Below are positions 1-11,900 of a stretch of 64,000 nucleotides of DNA, piece after piece; within the stretch, counting starts at the first letter, position 1; every line of letters starts with the position of its first letter. Made by a program: the position numbers and the translations under genes. The stretch is from Euwallacea fornicatus (Eukaryota; Arthropoda; Insecta; Coleoptera; Curculionidae). The notes beneath the pieces were generated by a model. That model saw nothing but the letters and a program-made list of their open reading frames with translations. It had not been told where the DNA came from and did not search any database. The stretch is taken from the NCBI RefSeq assembly GCF_040115645.1, contig NC_089543.1, positions 6,076,001-6,140,000 on the forward strand, given 5' to 3'.

Positions 1-3000
1 AGTGAGTAATTAATAATGGCGTCTAAACGGGGGTGAATAGACTAGAGATAGTCAAGGCACAGTTTTCCGTCGAATACAAGGAATCATTGTAATGTAAATA
101 AGAAGTGACGAGAGATAGTGACCATCGGGGACGAAAAATGTGCGATAAAGCAGTACTAAATTGTCACACTTCTCCGTTAAAAATTTACAAGTATGAACGA
201 GCACCTCCCTAACGACGGAGCTGTGAAAACGTCTAACAAACAGATAGTTTAGAGCATCCGCATTAAGGCAGATACCGGTACCCCAAAAATCGTTTTCGAT
301 ATTTTTAATCGAAATTCATCTAGTTTTGTGTTAGATACGGTAACCTCGGCTCTTCAAGGTACCGTACGCAGAGTGAAAACAGGTATTAAGAACCATGTGT
401 TATGTTTTCGAATCTCGTGGTTTCGCATCTGGCATTTAATGAGGGTTCAGAATATGTGAATAGCACTGAAACTGTTATACCTAAAAGGGGCTCGATGGTA
501 GCGCGCCTTCAAGTTGTTATACTTTTGGGCTTTGTGTTCGATTTGGTCGTACGTGATCCTTTATCGGCGCAAGGTATCGCTCCGACGTGACTTTCGAAAA
601 TTTTCGAAAAAAGCATTTCCTGGCGTTCGTAGGACAATCCTGCGATTATCGGTCATTTCGCATTCTATTCGGTCATGCTATTGTAAAATGTGCTTGGTAT
701 GCTACCATAAATTTCAGAAACCAAACCTTAATAAAATCGCTGGTACTTCTCACCGCTCGTTGAAATAGGGAACCCATACATGGCTGCGTGTGTAAATAAG
801 TAAGAAGTTAAATAAGAGAGGGAAAGGATCGACAGTGGCTTGTTGAACGAGCAGCCCTCAGGGATTGGACACCGCGTCCTCGGCTAAAATTGTATTGTAT
901 GACTTTAGAGACAGACATTTTCTGTAGGCGTCGGGTAAATAAGGAAATCTAACGTACACCCTGGTTCAACAAACCTTTGTAGTCGAGAACCTCCTGACCG
1001 TAGGCCTGTCGTCCCTGGACCCTAATGGTCATTCCACTTTTGAGGTCTATGTTTTATGCGGACATTAACTGTTACAGGCGCATTTAAGGCTTATCCCACG
1101 CGGGCCAGAAAAATACCCGTTAATTAACTGATGATTGATCAAGATGACAAGGATTGTTCGAGAATGAGCCAACGGACAGGAAGGAGCCCTGATGAGTAAT
1201 TCTCAATTGTGTTAGTCAAAGGAGTAATCTTATTTATTATTAATTTAGGATTTCCTACTGTGTGCTACCTGTACGATCTTCTCTACTTTAGTGTGATTTT
1301 AGAAAGTGGGATTCATAGTCATGGTCAATTGTACTCGCTTCGTCAGGGCCACTGTTCACTGTAAAGCCCAAACCGATCGATTTCGGATTTCAGCTATCTA
1401 CTCACGATCTGCATATACTGCCGTTAAATTCACTGGCCCGGTCGTACGAAACATTTACTTTGCCTTCTCAGCATTCGGCCAATTATTTTATTAGTCAGCA
1501 ATTTGATGATTCAAGGGTTTAATTAATGAACCACGTAAGAGGCCCGGAATATGGTCTAATATGGTATAATTAGAAAACAGTTTAATGTTCTACTACTCCA
1601 CCAACTAACGAGTTACCTCTAGAGATTTATGTAACCAATGCGTTTCTTAACCTAATCAGAAAGTATATTAGCACCATGCAGAAAATACGATCTACTTTTG
1701 ATACGTATATTCGTGTAGATCGTGAAGCATTTTATGGCAGATAGGAAAGACATATTATATGATTTTGTAACGTTCAACGTTGGCAAACTGAAAATAAATT
1801 ACGGGTAGTAATTACAAAATCGGCTTCGATCCAAAAGCGTTACAGTGCGTTAATGGTCTTATGTGTAGAAAACTAACAGTTTGAGCAAATTGCACGAGAC
1901 ATGAAGGCATTTTTAAGTCAGATATTCCCCGTACAGTGGCCGGAAGTTCGTGTAGTTATTGTAACGTTACCAAAACAATTTGAAAGAACAAAAAGCCGCA
2001 ATCGCAAGTTTTGGAACTGTGCTCTGAAGACGTACACGCAACGGTGTGTTTATCTCGAACGATGCATCACTGTAATATTGGTCATCGGTGTGGGAGCTCG
2101 CGGTCAGCGCAACAGGAAAATTAATCGGAAAATTCGAATTTCACATCGCTCCATGCACAGTGGGGCATTGTCTGATGCGTGGGAGCAAAGCAGATGATGC
2201 GCCGTCAATCAGAGTCGGGCTCTGCAAAGGAAACAACTAAACGCTACACGTTTAAAGAAATGCGAAAATCGACGAAAGGGAACAGTTTACTCACGAAGCA
2301 TTTCAGTTGTTCATAAAGAGCTCGAGGGGGTGAAATTTCCGAAGAGGAAGGCAAGACTCTTAAACGACACATCTCAATTAACCAAATGCGTCAGTTGATC
2401 CAGATGTTTGTGGAAGGCTCGAAGAAGGAAAACGGAAATACGCGTTCTGCTTCGAAATATGACCAAAACCAACCAAAGGGAACTCTTCATTCGGATAACA
2501 CTTCTAAGGGTAAAAATGTGGTGAAGCATCGCACATTGCCGGCCACCTCGCCAGGAACTGAACGTCGCCGAGTTCATGTGTCCAGTTTCTTACGGACAGA
2601 TATGGTAAAAATTGTTGTCCGATTCAGATGGACAGGGTGACCTGCCAAACACCTCGACGTGGAGACCATCATCAGTTACGTTTTGTCCATGTCAAATTTG
2701 GTCTGGTCCCTCAAGCAGCACCGTACATTTCGTTTCCTTAACCTCAACGTAGATCGGGTCTTTTCATCGGACCGAACATACGGAGTACCCCTGATCAAGC
2801 GCAACGCGCATTGTCGCGGCGTGGAGGGAACGGGAGGTGGAGCGAACCAATCACGGAGCAAGTTTCAAGCACCGCGGAGCTGTGAGGGGCGAAGTGCGGT
2901 GCTGAGTAAACGACTTCAGTTGATTTACCACCGCCGGACGGCGAGGGACGATGTTTCACTATGTTTTTACCGTTTAAGACATTAAGAGGGGAAGGCTATA

Positions 3001-3120
3001 AGAGGTACGTAATCCTAGTCTTTTACTGAAATTGGCAAGCTTCACATCCAATATACAGGGGCGAACAAAAAATGTAGATCACTTACATGTATTACAGACA
3101 TTAAAATTTGTATAAGTAGA
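1..3120. other. Non-coding stretch, no gene recognised
   Basis: Short open frames on both strands (the longest about 108 codons) show no recognisable family, no plausible splice-joined partner and no conserved motif. I see no transposon termini or long repeats apart from the element that begins at 3121. It could be intergenic or intronic DNA of a gene outside the window. Confidence 0.5.
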
Positions 3121-3122
3121 TA

Positions 3123-3330
3123 CAGTGGTGGCCATACAAATAAGGACATTTTTAAAAAATGCATAACTTTTTTGAAATAGACGGAATAAAAAAACTGTGT
3201 TACTGAATTATTTTATTTAAATAACTTACCATTCTGCATTAATTATGTCTAATGTTTATAACAATTACATAGCTTAGGACCAAATAAACAAATTTCCTAT
3301 GGACACATAAATAAGAACACTTTCACCAAT
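3123..3330. repeat. Left inverted-repeat arm of the Tc1-like element
   Basis: Matches the reverse complement of about 4430-4629, nearly perfectly over the outer 108 bases and more loosely inside. An inner repeat of the terminal motif (TATGGACACATAAATAAG) lies near 3298. Confidence 0.8.
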
Positions 3331-3407
3331 ACAAAATTTAAGCTTTTTAATCTCCTAAATAAGTGATACTCATTTGAATATCGTCAAGCAATATAAAAAA
3401 GAAAACT

Positions 3408-4385
3408 TCAATATAAAACTTCACAGCACCGTTGAGGCAAAGACTCAATTAGTTTTTGACATCTTTCTTTTGGTATTGCATACCAAATTGTTTGGATTTC
3501 TTGGTACAAATCATTTAAGTTTGTAACATTTTTATTTCTGAGGGCCTGTTTTACATCCCACCACAAATTTTCGATGGGATTTAAATCAGGACTGCACGCA
3601 GGCCACTTAAGAACAGGAACTTGATTTGATGTTAACCAGTTTTTCACGATTTTCGCCGTACGCTTCAGGTCGTTATCATGTTGAAATTGCCAGATAACAG
3701 GTAGATTTTCCTCCGCATACGGCAGCATAACATTTTGAAGCATATCTAAATATTTGTGCATGTTCAAAATACAACCTATCTTAATTATTCGTCCTACGCC
3801 ATGCCATGACATACATCCCCATAGCTTGATATCACCCCCACCATGTTTAATGGTCATTATGGTGTACCTGGGATTAAGCTCGGTGTTAGGAGGTCGTCTA
3901 AACATAAACTCGACCATCAGATGTTAATCTATTAACTTTCGTTTCATCGGACCATAAAGCATGCTTCCACTGTGACGTTGTCCATGTACTATGACGGTTC
4001 GCAAATTCTAAACGGGCAGTTCTATTTTTTTTTTGTTGGTTAAGGGTTTTCTCCTGGCACCTCTTCCAAACAAATTGTGTTCATTTAAGCTTCTTCTAAT
4101 TGTCCGAATTCAAACTGTAGGCGTTTCTTGGTTAAACAATTTCCTTTGGAGTTGTATAGAAGTTAGTTTGGGCTTCTGTTTTGCTAGTATTATAATTCTC
4201 CGATCAAATGTGACCGATGCTTTACGTTGTCTTCGTTTTCTGATGGGATTTTCTGCCGTTTTGTGTAATTTAAAACTGCGTCGAAGACTTCAGTTTTTGA
4301 ACAATCTAAATGCTCAGCAATTTTTATTCATTAAAGATATAACCGCCCTTCGGAAACCGGGGGTGCTATGTTGCTTTCTACCCAT
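3408..4385 (-). pseudogene. Tc1-like transposase, frameshifted pseudogene
   Basis: Read on the minus strand. The reading begins at a plausible ATG at 4383-4385 (MGRKQHSTPGF), then shifts frame to a helix-turn-helix-like part (AEHLDCSKTEVFDAVL), shifts again near 4260 to reach a basic stretch and WSDETK (first catalytic Asp), and shifts once more near 3917. From there a 169-codon open frame runs to the stop at 3408. It contains WGCMSWHGVG, the second Asp in FQHDND, and SPDLNPIENLW, whose Glu lies 34 residues after that Asp (DD34E). The three catalytic acidic residues survive, but at least three frameshifts break the gene. The order HTH - DDE domain and the length are typical of Tc1 transposases. 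Confidence 0.85.
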
Positions 4386-4429
4386 TTTACCTATTCTCCA
4401 CTCAGTTTAACTCGCAAGAATGAATATAC

Positions 4430-4629
4430 ACTACTAATAAGAATTTATTTTGAAAACGTTCCTATTTATTTGTCCATTGGAATTTTGTTTTTATAAATAT
4501 TATAAATAATTATATAGAATGATAAGTTATTTAAATAAAATAATTCAGTAACGCAGTTTTTTTTATTCCGTCTATTGCGAAAAAGTTATGCATTTTTTAG
4601 AAACCTTCTTATTTACATGGCCACCACTG
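4430..4629. repeat. Right inverted-repeat arm of the Tc1-like element
   Basis: Inverted partner of 3123-3330. It ends GGCCACCACTG followed by TA, then a short TA-rich run. The inner motif copy (CTATTTATTTGTCCATTGG) lies near 4465. Confidence 0.8.
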
Positions 4630-4631
4630 TA

Positions 4632-7486
4632 TATATATATGTATCTATAAAATGATCTTTATGTCATGGTACAGGGGCGCAGAACCTTAATTGTTGAGTT
4701 AAAAATCTGTTTACAAAAGCATTTTTCATATTTCCAAGCTTTAAACCTGCGAATACGTGACAAGTCGTGCAAAACTGCTGTTAATCGCATTCTTAAATCT
4801 GAATTAAGAAATAGGCGAACAATATCCATTGAAATGTGCGAAACACAAGGCCTTTCCCCGATGGGGGTAAGCTCCAGGATAAGAAAACATCTACCCTAAA
4901 CCCCCTTGAGTAACACTTACCCCAAACCTAGATGTCGGCTAAACGACTTGTTGATAAAAACGGCATTACCGACAGCTCGTATACAAGTGGGGAATGTGTT
5001 GTTCACACACTTCGGCGTAATGAAGAAATTTTCCGGTATTTAGTTACTGAAGAACTGCAGCCGAACATCACTTGCAGACTCGATGGTGTGGTGCGCTGCT
5101 TTCGTTGATGAATAATCAAGAGCGAACAAGCACGATCTAATCTTGTAGCAAATGTCAAGCTTTAAACTTGCAATTTTGCAACGCTGATTGGCTGAATTTG
5201 CGGACGTTTTGCAATGTGTCCGATTTTTCATGCAGACATCGTGCAAAAATTGAGCTCGGGTGACGTGCAGAAAAAGAATCTTCCATTCACCTCCTTTCGG
5301 GCACCTGTGTCTTCAACACGCCGATAAACGTAATGAATGATTGTTGCAGGAGTTTGATTTTCCTGTTGCCGACATCGCACACTGGGTGATTCGGAGCGAC
5401 TGAAATTTCAGTTTTTTTTTTTTTTTTTTCGATAAAAACCTCGTAAAAATTACATATTCCACCGCCGGTAAGTAACCACTTCAGTAGGTTTGCAATTTCA
5501 ATGGCGTTCTCGGTTTTCAACAATTCATTGCCAGTGTTAGTTTTGCACGGTCGGTTATATCACCGTAAATAAATGTAGTCGGATTTCAAGGCTTCGGGAC
5601 AAAATTTCGCATGCACACTAGCACCAACCAACCCACACCGATTTGCATACACACAAGCAAAACAAGGCGATATTGTTTAATTAAGGCATTTTTGTTAAGT
5701 TGCCGCTTTCTCGTGTGTGACACTTTTTAATTCTTAGCGATCGGTGAACAAATTGAATTAAATTGTCTCTCGAAGTGACGCCAAGGATCACTTAACGTGA
5801 AGCTGTACATATCAGAACTAATAATACAATTCGCGATTACGCCGTGGAATCAAAGCCCATATTGAATACGACGTTGTCTTGGTTTACAGCTATATTTAAT
5901 TTAAATTCCGATAACACGGCTACTCCGGAGGCTTACCGTTTTAAGTTTAACTGCGATGATACGATGAACATTTTACTCATAGAATCCAATTTAATACCAC
6001 GAAGTGGTATCAACCTTTGAAAACTAACTTCGCGATGGTCTCGATGGAGCAACTTGCTGCCAAGTTTCGGAACTTTACTTGTCGAGCACGTAATTCCATC
6101 GCTCCGAGCTGCTTCATTCGACGAGCCCTTGAACACGCGCGCTCCCCAATGCTTAATGTCTCCATTAGAAGTACCTATCAGGTCGATAATTGAAGTATTT
6201 CGCATCAACATGCGAAACGCTTTGTAACGCCTAGATCGGGATGGAACAATGCAGTTGCCGATCTTGCGTTGGGACTGATCCGAATCTGTTTCGATCTACG
6301 TTCGTCATCCGTCACTTCCAGTAGTCGGGTGGCTTCATCCTCGCAAACTTCTACGCTTAAACTCGTAAATTTCATGCCGCTGGACGACGATGCGGTTGGA
6401 CGATGGAACGATAAATGAACTACGCTTAAGTAGGTAACAAAAAGAGTGTGCAAATGATCGGTAAGAACTACTCAATGTAGCACACACATATTGCACACAT
6501 TGCCGCTAAATGAAGTGTGACAATCCTGCTTACCCGTCTTTCGCAGCTTTCTTTTTCATGGTTTTGATTGTCCATATTCGTTTGTTCAGCATTTCATGCT
6601 TGTCATTTTGATCTCTGCAACAGAAAAAAGCACAAAATCAGTCAAATTGTTTATGGTTTCGGAATAATTTGAGTATTCGCGCGGATGCTTTTCTCGCGCG
6701 ATTCGTTTGTAATCATTGAGCGGAGGGCCCCCGAAAAACTCCTGTCCGAGGTCTCTTGGCGCTGCGGGCCCGCACAACGCCAGAGGTCGGGACGTTCGCG
6801 GTGCGGCAAATAAACGTGTGTAAGTTCATAACTTTGCTGTTAATATAACTGTAACAAATATAATAAATCTGAATGACGCAAAAAACAATGGGCAAAGGAG
6901 AAAATTTTAATCCGCGTACCGTAACACCCTTTGTTTGTTAATGCACGGCTGTAAGCTGATGAGAATTGGATTATTCGCCGGTTTCTGTAAAAGCGAGGTG
7001 AGATATTTTTTATGTTCGGCACAATTACATATCATTATCATATGGCAACATTTTAATTGCGCCTTGTCGAGGAGGTATAATAAAAGGTCTATTAGGCACG
7101 GAAAATTTTGATTTACGCCCATGCGGCTCAATTTTAAATTGCATAGGAGCTTATCGGAACGAATTTTATTTATTGCGAACTTTCAATTAAAAAAAAAAAA
7201 AAAAACCCAAAACCATTTGGAAATAGGTGGTAAGATAACATGCATAACGAATAATAAATCATCGCATCTGCGTGCAGGTAATTTTTTACTTTTGAACTAA
7301 AGAGGGACATCCGGGCGCGGAAATTTGAAAAATTTACATGGAGCGGAGAATGAGCATTTATGTCGTAATAATAGTTAAGTGTTTGAATTTCCCCTCGGTT
7401 TCGGTGAAAATGAACGCGAAAACGCTTCCGACGTGGCCCGAAACACTCCCGAAAGGTGGACAATCGCCCCAGTGTTCGAACGCGAT
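4632..7486. other. Non-coding stretch, no confident gene
   Basis: No open frame here resembles a known protein. A plus-strand frame at 4666-4899 has a weak helix-turn-helix flavour (KTAVNRILK) and might be an old transposase fragment, but this rests on appearance only. Poly-T and poly-A runs occur near 5410 and 7190. Confidence 0.4.
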
Positions 7487-7528
7487 CGTTCGGCAGCGAT
7501 CGTTTGGCAGCGATCGTTCGGCAGCGAT
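7487..7528. repeat. Short tandem repeat, 14-base unit, three copies
   Basis: Three copies of CGTT(C/T)GGCAGCGAT in a row, followed by a partial fourth. Each junction makes a GCGATCG palindrome-like core. No function can be inferred. Confidence 0.8.
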
Positions 7529-8871
7529 CGCTTCGCATTTTCGACCAGAAATTCGTTGCGAAATTCCTCAAAGAAAATTCCCATTTACTGAAAGCTCCCA
7601 TGCCGACCTCCGAGGAACGTGCCTAAATTCAATCGCTGCAGAGATAGGCGTGTTGCTAATAAGATAAAGTAGGAATAACGGTCGGGATGATAAAAACGCG
7701 TATTTTCAATGAAGTCGTCACAATCCGGTGCCTCAGTTGAACAATATCAAAGCCGCGAACGTGCAAATTATAAATTTCAGATTTAGGTAAAGTACAAAAA
7801 AAAATAAAAAATAAATAACTGAAATAAATTGCGTGCGCGTTGGATCGTTTTGGGATTTGCCTTAATTGGAACGAAAGCTCACTTCAACACGCAAATGTCC
7901 GGGATTTTATGCTAAGTTGTCCTCATAATACCGTTTAATTATGTATTTAACTCTAATTAGTATTTATCGTTTTTTTTTTATGTTCCTGGTATCTCTTTCA
8001 CGTTCGCGAGCGGTTCGACCGAAACGCGCTCTGCCACGGCTCCTGCACGAGCTGCGTTCCTGCCGGCGAACTGGCACGCCCTGTATCAGAGAGAATTTGT
8101 TGGACACTGAATTTTATTCGCGAACGTCCATGACTTTCAGAAAAGACCAATCCGAAACTATTAATCGATTGTTAATTGCACAGCGGAATTTTTTGGAGTA
8201 AAAAGCCATAATCTGTTATAAAGCGTTTTTATGATCTGTAAAAAATATTTACACGCCTTATCGTGCGGATTAAGCAAACATTGGCATGAATATGGAAGTT
8301 GTTATATAACCGCGGAGAATGAGAATACTTATATGGCGATTATACACGTTAAAGAAACGTTCCACTTTTGAAGTTAGCCATTTGCCATAAATGTGTATAG
8401 TTCAGGTGGAAATTCTCCAAACCGAACGAACAATCGGAAAAACCATAGAGATGTAAATCACGATCGGCCAAATTTGATCAGGAGCTCCATATTGACAATC
8501 TCACCTTCCCGTCCTTTAGCGATTTCACGATCAATCCTTACCTCGACGCGCTCCACAGCTCTCATAAGGGATGTTAAAAATAAAACACAAGTTACAATTT
8601 GAAATTCTAATTCGAGGCTCGGTAATTAACAGGAAATATTTGATTTTACATGACTTAAGATGTTATTGTTAGTTCTTCGTCCCTCATTCGCGAATGGGTT
8701 CGGCGAGCACCACCCCACTGGCAGACGTTCGGTTCTCCGCGTCTTCCCGTGACAAAGACTCTTTTTTTTTTTGCGACGGTGCTGTAATGATTTTCTTCCT
8801 CCCAAATTGAATAGAAATAAGCTCTTTATCGTTAATACTCGCGCATTTATGGTGAGTCAAACCGAAACGAA
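7529..8871. other. Non-coding stretch, nothing recognised
   Basis: AT-rich DNA with short open frames only. No known protein, RNA gene or transposon terminus was identified. Confidence 0.4.
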
Positions 8872-8990
8872 AAACATCTACGCTTGTGGTCTCAAGCAGT
8901 CACGCATCCAAATACCATCCACGCCCAACGTTACTTAACTCTGTGAGATTGTGTCTGTACTTTTCAACATGCAACGACATTGAGAGATCT
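8872..8990 (-). pseudogene. 5S rRNA-like pseudogene or 5S-derived SINE head
   Basis: The reverse complement of about 8880-8945 reads like the 3' two-thirds of an animal 5S rRNA: AGAGTTAAGTAACGTTGGGC, then GTGGATGGTATTTGGATG, then CGTGACTGCTTGAGACCAC. This follows the box A - box C order of 5S genes (usual forms AAGTTAAGC, and GGATGGGTGAC for box C, here GGATGCGTGAC). The 5' third (minus strand from about 8990) is more diverged but keeps GCATGTTGAAAA, where a 5S gene has ACCACGTTGAA. Several changes at normally fixed positions, and the lack of an immediate T-run, suggest a dead copy. It could instead be the head of a 5S-derived SINE; I see no clear body or tail. Confidence 0.65.
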
Positions 8991-11900
8991 CTTACCAATA
9001 AAGGAAGAAAAATTAGAGTGTAGCAATCGACGGGCAATTCATAACTTCTCATTGTACCATGAACTTACAATTTCATCTACAACAATGAGTTTGATTTTAA
9101 TTTAGTTCAGGTTTCAAGTGTTAAGCACCGCAAAAACGGCATAAAAATGAAACCATAAGATTCTTATTATAGCAATTACACCCGTAATTACTATGCAGAA
9201 ACACAACAAGTGGTAACTGGGTATATGGTCACTTCCTACATATGCTCGGCAAACCGGCTCTCAAATATTGCATATTTTATAGACAAATAATTATTATTTC
9301 TAATGGCGATTTCTTATTAGTTGATAAATAATTACGGCATGGGTTTATGAAAGGTCTAATAGCGTCTCTGACATTTAGTGCAAAATGGGAAATCTGCGTA
9401 GTTGCTGCATAGGTGGAGCAATACCACACGTACGTGTAACAACTGTTCCCGAGGTACTAAAAAGTCGCGCACGCCATCGCTGGTGGAAACAACTGTTGTT
9501 ACATCGATATCAATAATGTGGGACCCGCTGACGTTTTTAATTAATTAGCAGATTTAACACTAATTACCAAAGAATAAAACAAAGACATTTTATGCCGCAG
9601 CTACGAGTTTTACGCAACGGAAGGCTGACGCAATACCTCTTTTACCTTGATATGGTCATTTACGGTAAAATAAATATATACATGAAGAAATTTAAAACTA
9701 CTGTTTGTACAGCGCGGCATCCTTTTCCTGAAACTCTAAAAACAACAAAATTGTGCAACGTAACTCCATTGCAATATTTATTTTCCTGGGATATGAACGG
9801 ATTGGAACCCAACCGCAGTCACCTCAAGCAACAACACAAATCCTCGATGGTTTCTGAGTAAAGCGACATTTATCATACACCACTTGCACATCGCTTACGA
9901 GACCCAACAATAAAGCGGGCACGGCACGTCCATCAGATGCATGAAGACCGCAACAGCTCCGTTCCGACAGCTAGATCAGCCCTCCAAGTGCCCCATGGAA
10001 ACCATCCCTAAGGTTTAAACGCGAATTTTTCCTAGGTTCAACCGCGGCTTCGTTAGGTTTGAATAAATAATAGACCGTTCCAACGCATGTGGCAGGCACA
10101 ACCTTTCTTTAGGTAGATCAAGGAAACGCATAACCTTGCCAAGATCGCATTCCTTCGGCATGCTGAAATTACACTGAATGCTGAAACGAACTGGGCCCTA
10201 GGGGTCCGTCAGGTAAAAAGAACGCACAATTTTGTAGCCCACGTATAAATTGACTCATCTGAGAGACGGTCAGGTGTTTTCGTGCGACGCAGAAGGGGGA
10301 TAGCGCCACGAGGCCCTGCCTTCATGAGGGTACCATAACGTGACTTCTGGTAGTGACGATTGAATTTGTTCGTTTAACCATCGGGCGAGGCGTCGCATTC
10401 GTCCGTGGAAGCCTTTGCAAACGATGTGGTGCCACGTACAAATTTGGGTTCTGGCCCTGGAGGGGTCGGCACGAACGAGAGTGGCGCGGTAGCGGACGAA
10501 AGAATGGAGCGATTCGGATAAACGCGCCTTATAATTTGTTTTTTTGAGGCACTCTGTATTTAGGGACTATAAAAGTTCGTATTTAACCCAACGGCAGTAG
10601 CATGGGCACCAGTTGCTGCCACACGTTAACACGTTTTCCATCAAGGAAAATCGCCAGTTTCCCGGAAATGAAAAACTCCAACAAAACGCGGTTGCAAAAT
10701 AGCTAATTGTTAACGTTGACTGCTTAATTTCACGTCGTTTTAAATAAATAAATAAATAACCGTAACAGTGCGGTTTATTGGCCATTGCACGATGGATAAT
10801 CTAACAAACGCGTATACCCAAAGAAAACGCAATATTAGATGCCTATGAGCCCAATTTAAAGTTCACAGGGTTCCCCCTGGCATTCTTTCTGATAATTTCC
10901 GGTCGTTTGGTTCCATCTCAGTTATTCTATTCAGCTAAAATATTGGACGCTCGGTATAAATTTGCCCTCGGATGCACATTTGCTCCTTCTTTATCATGTA
11001 AATGAGGAATTCGACATTCGGCAAAAAAGAAAAAACAAACATTACTCTGCGTACAATTTATCGTTCCTCGAATTTCTCAACTATACAGGGTTCGATTCGA
11101 GTTTTCGTCGCGGGCGTCACTCTGGGGTCTCCTTCCCACATTACAGAAAAATTTCTTCCTCGCGAAAGAGCCAGCCACCCGCCAATTCCGCCCCACTTCG
11201 AACTCCTCGGGAGGATCACTCAATGGTGAAGTCTCTTAGTTTTTTCAAGGCTGTATCGGAGGGTGGCGGGGGTCGGAGTGCTTCAGTCGACTTGCGGAAG
11301 TAGCGTGCGAGCTTGCGCAGTGACCTCGGAGAGCGCTCAACGGGGACGTTAAAAACGTTTTGATTAAAACTTTAAGATGGAAATCATCAAGAATCAAAAT
11401 AACAGCGAAACCGCACGGGACATACTCGACTAAAGAAATTGCTGTTTGCGTCACATCTTCTTCTATAAGTATCGATTTCTCCGTCGCTGTGCCAGAAAAA
11501 TGAACTTTTAGGAACGTCAAGAGACTCGAAATTCGTTTTCAGAAGGGCAACTGCGTCACCGTCCAAACTCACTTTATAAATTTAAATCCTGACCAGGTCT
11601 GTTCATTCCTCTTGTAGCCTTCAATGTTTAACACAAATACTTAGGTTCGAGTAGATACATTCGCATACTAATTTGTATTATTAAACCAGTGGCTGCCACT
11701 TGGACCAAAGCCAAAATTCATGCTTCATAATTCTTTCGGGATGAAATTTCAGTTTCACTGGAACGAGAATTTGATAGGACATGGAATGAACCCAACAAAT
11801 CTCGTTGGTGCGGTTGCGACATTTCTCAAGCTTTCATATTTCGATTTTTCCGTAATCGATTTACAACCATCATCAACCGCACTGGTGGCTCAGAGGATCA

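Larger units (their letters stand above)
3121..4631 (-). mobile_element. Tc1-like DNA transposon with long IR/DR-type inverted repeats, degenerate
   Basis: The element begins CAGTGGTGGCC just after TA at 3121-3122 and ends GGCCACCACTG just before TA at 4630-4631, as expected for Tc1/mariner insertion at TA. The two ends are inverted copies for about 200 bases, including a shared stretch around ATTATTTTATTTAAATAACTT. Within each arm a second, inner copy of the terminal motif occurs (near 3300 and near 4465), the IR/DR layout known from some Tc1-family elements. The interior holds a frameshifted transposase on the minus strand. The total of about 1.5 kb is normal for Tc1-like elements. It is almost certainly unable to move by itself. 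Confidence 0.88.

Noticed and set aside
2633..2640. CAGGGTGA near 2632 as a further transposon tip.
   Set aside because: Not preceded by TA and no inverted partner found.
1901..2985. Several 60-108 codon frames that might be exons.
   Set aside because: No recognised protein and no consistent splice-joined reading.
7170..7667. Overlapping open frames on both strands (up to 143 codons) around the 14-base repeat.
   Set aside because: Openness on both strands at once comes from local GC-richer, repeat-containing sequence; no domain is seen.
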